From Gammaproteobacteria bacterium (GTDB lineage: Bacteria > Pseudomonadota > Gammaproteobacteria > S012-40), in the NCBI GenBank assembly GCA_029857925.1, contig JAOUGF010000103.1:1-7201 (forward strand): a DNA stretch of 7,201 nucleotides. The letters run 5' to 3'. Positions 1 to 6,291 of the stretch are shown in pieces. Both the position numbers and the translations under genes were made by a program. The number at the start of each line of letters is the position of its first letter. The first letter of the stretch is position 1. The notes below the pieces were generated by a model. It was given only the letters and a program-made list of their open reading frames with translations. It was not told the DNA's origin and searched no databases.

Positions 1-7
1 TCCAGGC

Positions 8-84
8 GGGCCTGTAGCTCAGTTGGTTAGAGCAGTGGACTCATAATCCATTGGTCCTCGGTTCGAGTCCGAGCGGGCCCACCA
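8..84 (+). tRNA. tRNA with CAT anticodon, probably tRNA-Ile2 (lysidine type)
   Basis: A complete 77-base cloverleaf can be drawn. The acceptor stem is GGGCCTG with CGGGCCC, the D stem GCTC with GAGC, the anticodon stem GTGGA with TCCAT, and the T stem CTCGG with CCGAG. Discriminator A81 and a gene-encoded CCA (82-84) follow. The anticodon CAT lies at 42-44. A CAT anticodon can mean initiator Met, elongator Met or Ile2, in which TilS converts C34 to lysidine so that AUA is read. The G1-C72 pair excludes a classical initiator. The C4-G69 and C5-G68 pairs match the TilS determinants of E. coli tRNA-Ile2, whereas E. coli elongator Met has U4-A69 and A5-U68. Ile2 is therefore the better call, and elongator Met is the alternative. 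The promoter is left of the window, and the gene converges on the leftward gene ending at 107. Confidence 0.95.
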
Positions 85-106
85 ACTTTTCCGAATATAG
101 TGACTG

Positions 107-730
107 CTAAAAATCCCAGAAATACCTCCATCCCAGCACCAATCCGACGCCATTCATATAACTTGGTGAACCTTTCACGTTCTCCGCAATGCCGTCGCTG
201 ACATAATATCCCGGTTCCATGTAATAGGCGCTTTTGCTCAACGCATTCGCATATAACTCGACTCCCGCGCCAAAATAGGCCCCGAGCGCATAATATTCAC
301 TGAAATAATGATTGGGGTACACCAGCAACGCATCAACATCGACATACAAACGATACATCTTCGCCGATTTGCTGGTGACGCTGACCCCTAAGCGGTGATA
401 ATTGTATGGAAAAGTTTTTACGGTATTTTCGAGAATATTGATGGTGCGTTTCGCGGCCAAGTTTGCGCGGTATCGCCACGCGTAATAAAATCCCGGCACC
501 TCTTCGACGGCGATGTAGCGGCTGGTCAAATCAAATCCGGCGCTAAAATCCCCGCTCGCCCGCCCCACCAGCGCGGAAATGGAATATTTTTCCAACCGCA
601 ACTGCGACATCCCGTAATCCTCTTCTGCAGCATACAACGGTGCGGTGAAAACACCCAACCCAAACCAAAACAGATATCTTGCTTTACTCAGAACAAGCGC
701 GCGAAATAAATTACTCATTATCATTTCCAT
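107..730 (-). CDS. Exported, tyrosine-rich beta-barrel-like protein, family unknown
   Basis: The product is about 207 residues from the start at 730. I do not recognise a family. The N-terminus looks like a signal peptide: a short polar and basic stretch, a hydrophobic core around LFWFGLGVF, then APLYAAEE with probable cleavage next to YAA. The mature part is rich in Tyr and Gly, alternates polar and hydrophobic residues, and ends in Trp-Asp-Phe. A terminal Phe is typical of BAM-assembled outer-membrane barrels. No catalytic motif is evident. The frame stays open up to an ATG at 793, but that would place about 21 poorly hydrophobic residues before the signal peptide. The ATG at 730 has TAGGA (736-740) five bases upstream. 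The ATG at 718, with GGAA six bases upstream, is a second possibility. The gene is divergent from the alkaline phosphatase gene, so the two may be co-regulated. A small outer-membrane protein is an inference from composition. Confidence 0.75.
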   Translation of the reverse strand: MEMIMSNLFRALVLSKARYLFWFGLGVFTAPLYAAEEDYGMSQLRLEKYSISALVGRASGDFSAGFDLTSRYIAVEEVPGFYYAWRYRANLAAKRTINILENTVKTFPYNYHRLGVSVTSKSAKMYRLYVDVDALLVYPNHYFSEYYALGAYFGAGVELYANALSKSAYYMEPGYYVSDGIAENVKGSPSYMNGVGLVLGWRYFWDF

Positions 731-735
731 AGATT

Positions 736-740
736 TCCTA
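736..740 (-). promoter_or_regulatory. Ribosome binding site deciding the start of the barrel-like protein
   Basis: On the minus strand TAGGA is followed by five bases and then the ATG at 730-728. It is the best Shine-Dalgarno match near the three candidate starts (793, 730, 718) and favours 730. A second weaker GGAA element serves the ATG at 718, so the exact N-terminus differs by at most four residues between those two. Confidence 0.5.
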
Positions 741-778
741 TCCACGACGATCATCACCCCAATCGCCAACGCATGTCG

Positions 779-808
779 ATTAAAAAAGCGCATTCACGAC
801 GCCGCCAA
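779..808 (-). promoter_or_regulatory. Candidate sigma70-type promoter for the leftward barrel-like gene
   Basis: On the minus strand TTGGCG (808-803, four of six matches to TTGACA) is followed by 18 bases and TTTAAT (784-779, five of six matches to TATAAT). Transcription would start near 772, giving a leader of about 40 bases before the ATG at 730. The match is modest and was found by eye, so it is only a candidate. Confidence 0.25.
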
Positions 809-841
809 CCCAGTTTAGCCATCCGACCGCCCAAACACAAT

Positions 842-859
842 ATGACATTTTTATGAAGA
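842..859 (-). promoter_or_regulatory. Candidate PHO box (PhoB binding site) between divergent genes
   Basis: On the minus strand the bases read TCTTCAT-AAAA-ATGTCAT. That is the layout of the known PhoB site: two 7-base direct repeats of CTGTCAT separated by four A/T-rich bases. The first half matches four of seven positions and the second six of seven. The site lies midway between the start codons of the leftward barrel-like gene (730) and the alkaline phosphatase gene (970), about 110 bases from each. Phosphate-starvation control of an alkaline phosphatase is well established. Against the call, I see no good -10 element ten or so bases downstream in either direction. Confidence 0.35.
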
Positions 860-957
860 TTAAACTGCTTCTTATTCACCGCATTGACACTCACCTGCAA
901 CATGGACGCTTTATCGTGGCTGCACCCAAAGCAATGCCATTTATTTCTATATACACT

Positions 958-961
958 GGAG
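958..961 (+). promoter_or_regulatory. Ribosome binding site of the alkaline phosphatase gene
   Basis: GGAG stands eight bases before the ATG at 970. It supports that start over the in-frame ATG at 853, which has no purine-rich element at a suitable distance and would add 39 residues in front of the signal peptide. Confidence 0.65.
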
Positions 962-969
962 ATTCCACG

Positions 970-2538
970 ATGCCCACGTTTGTCAAAAAAACATTGGCGG
1001 TTGCAACCGCGATGGCGATGTTTACCTCGGCGATCGCCCCGGCGATGGCGGCCGCGCCCGCCGTGCAAGGCCCGGAGTCCGTGCAAGATTGGTATAACGC
1101 CGGTCAGCAATTCGTGCGTGACGCGAAGCACCTACGCCCCAATCTGCGCCGCGCAAAGAACATCATGTTATTCGTCGGTGACGGCATGGGTGTATCCACC
1201 GTAACCGCCGCGCGTATCTTGGATGGCCAACAACGCGGCAATCCCGGTGAAGAAGGTCGCCTGTCCTTCGAGCACTTCCCTTACACCGCTTATTCCAAAA
1301 CTTATTCTTGGGATCAACAAACCTCGGATTCCGCGCCGACGATGACCGCCATGATGACCGGCTACAAGGCCCGTGAAGGCATGCTCGCCGTCGATCACCT
1401 CACACCGCGCAGCGAGTGCGACCCTGCGGTGATCGCCGCCCACGCGCTTCCTACATTGCTGGAACAAGCCGCCGCCGCAGGCAAGGCGACCGGCGTGGTG
1501 ACCACCGCGCGCCTGACCCATGCGACCCCTGCCGCCACCTACGCGCACACTGCGGTACGCGACTGGGAGACGGATGCGAATAAGCCCACCGGATGTGGCG
1601 TTAAGGATATCGCCCAGCAATTGATCGAGGCCTCGCCGGAGGTCAAGGCGAGTCTGCGCGTCGCAATGGGCGGTGGCCGTACCTATTTTATGCCTAAGAC
1701 GTTGCTAGATCCGGAATACGCAAAGAAAGGGCTGCGCAGTGACGGGCGCGACCTCACCGCAGAATGGGTCAGCAGCCGCGGCGCGAACGCGAAATTTGTA
1801 TGGAACCGCGCGGGTTTCGACGCCGCAACGCCGGACAACACGGCGTATTTATTAGGCCTGTTCGAGAACAGCCACATGCAGTACGAAGCGGATCGTCCGG
1901 TTGACAAGGCCGGAGAACCCTCGCTGACCGAGATGACCGAAAAGGCCATCCGCATGTTGGGCAAGGGTGAAAACGGCTACTTCTTGCACGTGGAAGGCGG
2001 ACGTATTGACCACGCACACCATGCAGGCAACGCAAAGCGCGCGCTCATCGACGCGATAGAAATGGCCAAGGCGGTACAAAAGGCCTATGAAATGACCGAC
2101 CCGCGCGACACGTTAATTATCGTAACCGCCGATCATAGCCACACGTTTACGATCGCGGGATATCCGCATCGCGGCAACGATATCGTTGGCCTTGTCTCCA
2201 GCGTACCGGATGTGGACGGCGCACCGACGGGGTTGGACAAAGACAAATTGGGCCTTCCTTACACCACATTAGGCTATGCAAACGGGCCCGGCTGGCGTGA
2301 CGCGATCGTCAGCGGCGCAAAACGCCCGGACTTGAGCGTCATTGACACCACCGCATTGGGTTACCTACAGGAATCCGCCGTACCGTTGGCTTCAGAAACC
2401 CACGCGGGTGAGGACGTAGGCATTTATGCCACCGGCCCGATGGCCCACTTGGTACACGGTTCGATGGAACAAAATTGGATCTACCACGTGATGCGGACTG
2501 CGTTCGATTTCGATGACACTCACGAACGTCGCTATTAA
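970..2538 (+). CDS. phoA: Periplasmic alkaline phosphatase, animal-like subtype of the PhoA family
   Basis: This 522-residue enzyme hydrolyses phosphate monoesters, releasing phosphate in the periplasm. A signal peptide covers residues 1 to about 27 (basic VKK, hydrophobic core, AMA-A cleavage). The metal and catalytic residues of the superfamily are visible: Asp71 in VGDGMG, nucleophile Ser121 in TSDSAP, Thr186 in HATPA, Arg197 in AVRDW, Glu342, Asp347 and His351 in EGGRIDHAHH, Asp388 and His389 in TADHSH, and His478 in ETHAGED. His184 and His348 stand where E. coli PhoA has Asp153 and Lys328. That His/His pair, the motif GDGMGVSTVTAARI, the Cys150/Cys209 pair and an insert at about 397-476, placed like the animal crown domain, make it resemble mammalian enzymes more than E. 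coli PhoA. A strong terminator follows, so it is probably transcribed alone. The upstream PHO-box-like site suggests induction by phosphate starvation. The assignment is very secure; the subtype was judged from remembered sequences. Confidence 0.96.
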   Translation: MPTFVKKTLAVATAMAMFTSAIAPAMAAAPAVQGPESVQDWYNAGQQFVRDAKHLRPNLRRAKNIMLFVGDGMGVSTVTAARILDGQQRGNPGEEGRLSFEHFPYTAYSKTYSWDQQTSDSAPTMTAMMTGYKAREGMLAVDHLTPRSECDPAVIAAHALPTLLEQAAAAGKATGVVTTARLTHATPAATYAHTAVRDWETDANKPTGCGVKDIAQQLIEASPEVKASLRVAMGGGRTYFMPKTLLDPEYAKKGLRSDGRDLTAEWVSSRGANAKFVWNRAGFDAATPDNTAYLLGLFENSHMQYEADRPVDKAGEPSLTEMTEKAIRMLGKGENGYFLHVEGGRIDHAHHAGNAKRALIDAIEMAKAVQKAYEMTDPRDTLIIVTADHSHTFTIAGYPHRGNDIVGLVSSVPDVDGAPTGLDKDKLGLPYTTLGYANGPGWRDAIVSGAKRPDLSVIDTTALGYLQESAVPLASETHAGEDVGIYATGPMAHLVHGSMEQNWIYHVMRTAFDFDDTHERRY

Positions 2539-2547
2539 TTTTGGCAG

Positions 2548-2581
2548 ATCGGCGCTGGGCATCGCAAGCGCCGATTTTTTT
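2548..2581 (+). terminator. Intrinsic terminator after the alkaline phosphatase gene
   Basis: A perfect nine-base stem, ATCGGCGCT (2548-2556) with AGCGCCGAT (2567-2575), encloses a ten-base loop and runs straight into seven T residues (2575-2581, the first shared with the stem). It begins ten bases after the stop codon. This is a textbook Rho-independent terminator. It lies only 25 bases before the next start codon, so the downstream gene must rely on read-through or on a promoter inside the end of the phosphatase gene. Confidence 0.9.
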
Positions 2582-2592
2582 ATGTTTATTTC

Positions 2593-2597
2593 GAGGA
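2593..2597 (+). promoter_or_regulatory. Ribosome binding site of the 226-residue exported protein
   Basis: GAGGA is followed by nine bases and the ATG at 2607. It fixes the start there. An in-frame TTG at 2541 would begin translation upstream of the terminator hairpin and add 22 residues before the signal peptide. Confidence 0.65.
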
Positions 2598-2606
2598 ATC
2601 ACCCCT

Positions 2607-3287
2607 ATGCGAAATTTTTTTGTCGCATTCTCAATCGTTAATATCTTGGTGATGGCTTCCGCACGCGCCGAGGTTGGTAACGTATCCGACACCCCCTTCC
2701 CCCCCCTCGCCGCGCATTACACGGAGATCTTAAAGTCAAAAAATAACCCATCGGTTTCCAGCGATTGGTATCTGGTACGGCGCCCCGGTCAGGTTGAAAC
2801 CAGCCGCGACCACTATAGCGAAGTTTGGCAACGCGACACGCGCGGTGAATTGACGTTGACACGCGTATTTCATCAAGACCGCAAGCTGATACACTATACC
2901 GCCGGGGAATTGCGCACCCAGCACCGCGAAAAGGATTGGGACGCTCTCAACGGCGTCGTCGCCAAAATGGAACTCAATAAGCTAAAGCGCATTGCGGACA
3001 CCGTATACCAGGGACGCCCCGCGACACGTTACGCGGGTCATTTCGGAGACGAGAAAATTGATGTGCTTTGGCTGAATAAGGAGTCGCTGGCCGCCAAATA
3101 TGTTCATACGTACAATGACCGCCGCGTCACGCTCGAATTAAAAGATTTGCAAGCCCACCCGATCGCCGCATGGCCTCAGGCCAATCCCAAAAAAATCGAA
3201 CCGTATGATTATATAGACGGCGCGGACCTTGGAGACATGGAATACGATCCGTTTGTGCGGCGTGTGCTCGCCAGCGACGGCCACTGA
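2607..3287 (+). CDS. Predicted periplasmic protein of unknown function
   Basis: The product has 226 residues and I do not recognise it. Residues 1 to about 21 form a signal peptide: MRN, a hydrophobic run FFVAFSIVNILVMA, then SARA-E with a good signal peptidase I site. There is no lipobox Cys and no further membrane segment. The mature part is polar, rich in charged residues, Trp and Tyr, and holds no Cys, so it is probably a soluble periplasmic protein. The middle and end (for example KIDVLWLNKESLAAKY and RRVTLELKDLQ) suggest alternating beta strands, loosely like LolA-type folds; this is a weak impression, not an assignment. It lies 68 bases after the alkaline phosphatase gene on the same strand, with a strong terminator between. 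A shared phosphate-related role is possible but unproven. The coding sequence looks intact. Confidence 0.85.
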   Translation: MRNFFVAFSIVNILVMASARAEVGNVSDTPFPPLAAHYTEILKSKNNPSVSSDWYLVRRPGQVETSRDHYSEVWQRDTRGELTLTRVFHQDRKLIHYTAGELRTQHREKDWDALNGVVAKMELNKLKRIADTVYQGRPATRYAGHFGDEKIDVLWLNKESLAAKYVHTYNDRRVTLELKDLQAHPIAAWPQANPKKIEPYDYIDGADLGDMEYDPFVRRVLASDGH

Positions 3288-3407
3288 GAGGAAGGCAGAC
3301 TAATTGCGAAGAAATTTTTCGCGGCGCGCGGGCGCAACCGATATCCGCGTTAGGCCAAACAATTTGTGAAGCCGCGATTCGAAATGCGTGCGGAAGGTAT
3401 CAGGCAT

Positions 3408-4358
3408 TTACGCCACCACCACCTGATTGCGCCCGGCGCTCTTGGCCTTGTATAGCGCACTGTCGGCCGCCGCCAATAGCGCGGAACTGCTGGCGCAACT
3501 GACACTGAGCGACGACACACCGATGCTCACCGAAACGATCCCGTTCGGCTGAGTATCTTTTCCGGTAAACGGGTGTTTTTCAATGAGCAGGCGGATTTTT
3601 TCCGCGACGACCCCCGCCTCCTGGCTGTTGGTTTCCGGGAGTATAATGACAAACTCCTCGCCGCCGTAGCGGGCGACGATATCCCCCTTGCGCACCCCAT
3701 GGAGCATGATTTCGGACAACGCCTTCAGCACGAAATCGCCCGCTTGGTGGCCATGCGTATCGTTGTAATTCTTGAAATGATCGACGTCTATAAACACCAC
3801 TGAAAGATCACGACTATGCCGAGTGGCGCGCGCCAATTCCTTGGCCAGGGTTTCCTGCAAATGGCGGTGGTTATACAGGCCGGTCAAGCCGTCCAACACC
3901 GCCAATTCCGACAGGCGCACATTGGCGCGTTCGAGTTCCGCGTTACGTTGTTTCAGCATCTCCACCAATTGTTCCTTCTCCTTAAAGAGATGCAAATTAT
4001 CCATCGCCCGCCTTACCGCGCTGACAATAAGTTCCATATCTTCAAACGGCTTGATCAAATAATCGTATGCGCCCTCTTTCAACACCGCGATCGCGGATTC
4101 CATGGACGCGTAACTGGTGATGATAATGACATGGGTGTTAGGCGATATCTTTTTGATCTCCCGTAATAGATCCACGCCGTTCATACCGCCTAGCCGAATA
4201 TCGACAATGGCTAAATCGAATTTCTCCACCTTGAATTTTTCGAGCGCATTCTCCGCGTTAAACGCCAATTCGACGCTGTAGGCACAATCGGTAAGCACCT
4301 CCGCGATCATTTCGCGAATCGGCGCATCGTCGTCCACCACCAGTATTCTATCTGCCAT
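3408..4358 (-). CDS. Response regulator with GGDEF diguanylate cyclase output
   Basis: This 316-residue cytoplasmic protein should make cyclic di-GMP from two GTP under control of phosphorylation. Residues 4-118 are a receiver domain with the acidic pocket at Asp9-Asp11, phospho-acceptor Asp53 in IVDIRL, switch Thr81 and Lys103 in LIKPF. Residues about 122-155 form a charged coiled-coil-like linker, as in WspR-type cyclases. The GGDEF domain spans about 155-315, with DGLTGLYNHR, metal-binding Asp191 in DVDHFK, the active-site loop GGEEF at 232-236, and ADSALYKAK near the end. The inhibitory site RxxD (Arg223, Asp226) lies exactly five residues before GGEEF, so product feedback inhibition is expected. 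No EAL or DNA-binding domain is present. A TGAGG element (4370-4366) seven bases before the ATG supports the start. It is the last gene of the operon, 53 bases after the kinase gene, which is its obvious partner. Confidence 0.96.
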   Translation of the reverse strand: MADRILVVDDDAPIREMIAEVLTDCAYSVELAFNAENALEKFKVEKFDLAIVDIRLGGMNGVDLLREIKKISPNTHVIIITSYASMESAIAVLKEGAYDYLIKPFEDMELIVSAVRRAMDNLHLFKEKEQLVEMLKQRNAELERANVRLSELAVLDGLTGLYNHRHLQETLAKELARATRHSRDLSVVFIDVDHFKNYNDTHGHQAGDFVLKALSEIMLHGVRKGDIVARYGGEEFVIILPETNSQEAGVVAEKIRLLIEKHPFTGKDTQPNGIVSVSIGVSSLSVSCASSSALLAAADSALYKAKSAGRNQVVVA

Positions 4359-4365
4359 AGCTACA

Positions 4366-4370
4366 CCTCA
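4366..4370 (-). promoter_or_regulatory. Ribosome binding site of the diguanylate cyclase gene
   Basis: On the minus strand TGAGG is followed by seven bases and the ATG at 4358-4356. It lies inside the 53-base gap after the kinase stop codon, so the cyclase is translated independently rather than by stop-start coupling. Confidence 0.65.
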
Positions 4371-4411
4371 CGGTTTCAATTCAATCCCTGCGTCGAACTC
4401 CGTCATACACA

Positions 4412-6277
4412 CTAACCCGCCTTCGCGGAAATCAGGGGCGACACATCGCCTAGGTCTTTTCCGTTGTCTACACGGTTTTCCTCTGACTGCATCCCACCGA
4501 CCGCCGCCACGGGAAAATCCAAAATAAAGCGCGTACCGACACCCACCTGGCTTTCGCATTTTATTTTCGCATTGTGCGCGTTAACGATCCCGTAGGTGAC
4601 CGACAACCCCAAGCCAGTGCCCCTACCCGCGGGTTTGGTAGTAAAGAAGGGCTCAAATATTTTCTCGCGCACCTCGTCGCTCATCCCCGGCCCGTTGTCT
4701 TCCGCAATCACACGCACCTGGTCTTCCGGCGTTAACAATGTCGTTAATTTAAAAAAGCTACCGTTTCTCCCTTCCATCGCCTGCTGCGCGTTGATCGCGA
4801 AATTCATCAATATTTGCTGCAATTGATTCGCGTCGCCGAGAATTTTTGGCAACCCCTGCTGCAAATCGCTTTCCACTTTAACACCCTGTATGGACAACTG
4901 GTGATCAAAAATGGTGATCGAATCGGTGACCACTTTATTGACGTCCAAAGGCAGGTGTAGTGTCTTCTCCTGCCTCGCGAATTGCATCAAATTGGAAATG
5001 ATCTTTGTACAACGTTTGGTTTCGCTTTCTATAATCTCCAGGTTTCTTTGTATGACATGGTCGGTCTCGATTTTTCTACGCGCCAGCTGCACATAACCCA
5101 ATATGCCGGCGAGCGGATTTTTCACCTCATGCGCGATACCCGCGCTCATCTGACCGAACGCGGACATTTTTTCCGACTGCACCAACGCCGCTTGCGCCTT
5201 TTTTAATGCCTCGTCACGCGCCGTAAGCTCGTCGGTCATGCCATTGAATGAATTCGCCAGATCGCCGATTTCGTCCCTTGATTGATAGTCCACCTTCACG
5301 TTGAAGTCGCCGCCGCCGACCACCTTCGCGGCGGCTGACAGTTGTTCTATCGGCCGGGTGAGATAGCGCGCCCAAATAATGCTGCCGACTGACGCCACTA
5401 ACAGCAATAATAGCGCGGAAAGTGTCAAATCGCTGAGTAACTCGCGCGCGCCAACATACGCGGTGCTCGCCGGGATCTGCGCAACCGCCAACAATTCGCC
5501 AAAATCAACCCGCGCGATCCCGCCTATCATCGCCTGCCCCTTGTATTGGTAATCCACTGTGGTGGCGGAGATCTCGGCGTTCTCGAATGAATTGTTTTTT
5601 GGTATCCAGTTGACCACGGTTTTGCCTAAAATGGCATTATTGTTCGAGTGGATCAGCAGGTTGCCTTGGGTATCCATGACGAAAATGTCGACGACCTTGG
5701 AACGAAACGACACCTCTTGCAGACGCGCGATATTGATCACCGCAGCCATCACAACGGCGTCATTGTTCGGCAGTTTTGGCTTTAAATACATTGTCAACGT
5801 CGGCCGCGCGGAAGACAACGTGGAATTTACCACCACGAATTTTCCATCCGACAGGCGCCGCGTGTCCGGCAGGGTGCGGCGGACTTCCCGCTCGAACGCC
5901 TGGCGATCGCCTTCGTCGCTCTTATTGAGCGTGGCGTCGAACACGGTGGCCTGCACCTCGCCCTTTTCAAAGATCGTTATCGCCAATAGATCTTTAGAAT
6001 CCTCGAATAACTGCTTGAATAGCGCCACTTTGGTGGCGCGCGGCAACGCGCTCTGAAACGAAAACTGCGCGAAGGTTTGCACGCGATCGCGATAACCATT
6101 TAACAGCTCGTGGGTTTCGACGGCGGCGTTTTGCGCCATCACCGAGGTCATGTCGCGAATGTAGATGGATTTATCCGCATGAAATAGCTTGCCCATCGTA
6201 AATGTGATAACCCCCAATATCGTGGTTATCGCCAACAATTGGGTGACAAGTATTTTAAATCGGATAGGCAGGCGCAT
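4412..6277 (-). CDS. Membrane sensor histidine kinase with Cache-like sensor and HAMP domain
   Basis: This 621-residue inner-membrane kinase should autophosphorylate on His and pass phosphate to a response regulator, most simply the GGDEF regulator next door. Transmembrane segment 1 is at about 8-28. A periplasmic region of about 255 residues follows, whose later part (IFVMDTQGNLLIHSN, then a GGIARV strand) looks like a double Cache sensor. Transmembrane segment 2 is at about 283-302. HAMP covers about 303-355 (Pro309, Asp335-Glu336), then a helical linker. HisKA has phospho-acceptor His383 in AHEVKNPLAG. The ATPase domain shows the N box (Asn492 to Ala500), G1 EDNGPGM (526-532), F box FEPFFTTK (541-548) and G2 GRGTGLGLS (551-559). 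About 30 polar residues extend beyond the ATPase core. The kinase core resembles the NtrB/AtoS group, without a PAS domain. It starts 14 bases after the FecR-type gene, pointing to one transcript. The bound ligand cannot be read from sequence. Confidence 0.96.
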   Translation of the reverse strand: MRLPIRFKILVTQLLAITTILGVITFTMGKLFHADKSIYIRDMTSVMAQNAAVETHELLNGYRDRVQTFAQFSFQSALPRATKVALFKQLFEDSKDLLAITIFEKGEVQATVFDATLNKSDEGDRQAFEREVRRTLPDTRRLSDGKFVVVNSTLSSARPTLTMYLKPKLPNNDAVVMAAVINIARLQEVSFRSKVVDIFVMDTQGNLLIHSNNNAILGKTVVNWIPKNNSFENAEISATTVDYQYKGQAMIGGIARVDFGELLAVAQIPASTAYVGARELLSDLTLSALLLLLVASVGSIIWARYLTRPIEQLSAAAKVVGGGDFNVKVDYQSRDEIGDLANSFNGMTDELTARDEALKKAQAALVQSEKMSAFGQMSAGIAHEVKNPLAGILGYVQLARRKIETDHVIQRNLEIIESETKRCTKIISNLMQFARQEKTLHLPLDVNKVVTDSITIFDHQLSIQGVKVESDLQQGLPKILGDANQLQQILMNFAINAQQAMEGRNGSFFKLTTLLTPEDQVRVIAEDNGPGMSDEVREKIFEPFFTTKPAGRGTGLGLSVTYGIVNAHNAKIKCESQVGVGTRFILDFPVAAVGGMQSEENRVDNGKDLGDVSPLISAKAG

Positions 6278-6291
6278 ACATGATCTCGTCT

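Noticed and set aside
61..84. tRNA 3' end as an integration (att) site
   Set aside because: I see no repeat of the tRNA 3' end elsewhere in the window and no integrase gene beside it.
884..915. Perfect TTGACA (884-889) as the -35 of the phosphatase promoter
   Set aside because: No acceptable -10 lies 16-18 bases downstream; the nearest, TTTATC, needs a 20-base spacer and matches poorly.
853..969. In-frame upstream ATG extending the alkaline phosphatase by 39 residues
   Set aside because: It would bury the signal peptide, has no good Shine-Dalgarno, and overlaps the candidate PHO box. The ATG at 970 has GGAG eight bases upstream and starts directly at the signal peptide.
3306..3322. Small hairpin GCGAA/TTCGC in the convergent gap 3288-3407 as a bidirectional terminator
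   Set aside because: The stem is short with a G-T pair, and no T-run follows on either strand. The 120-base gap shows no other convincing element.
3816..4166. Plus-strand open frame of 116 codons opposite the diguanylate cyclase gene
   Set aside because: It is antisense to conserved receiver and linker sequence, and its translation shows no signal peptide or domain. The same holds for the open frames at 395-709, 754-1131, 1168-1620, 1683-1964 and 5559-6056.
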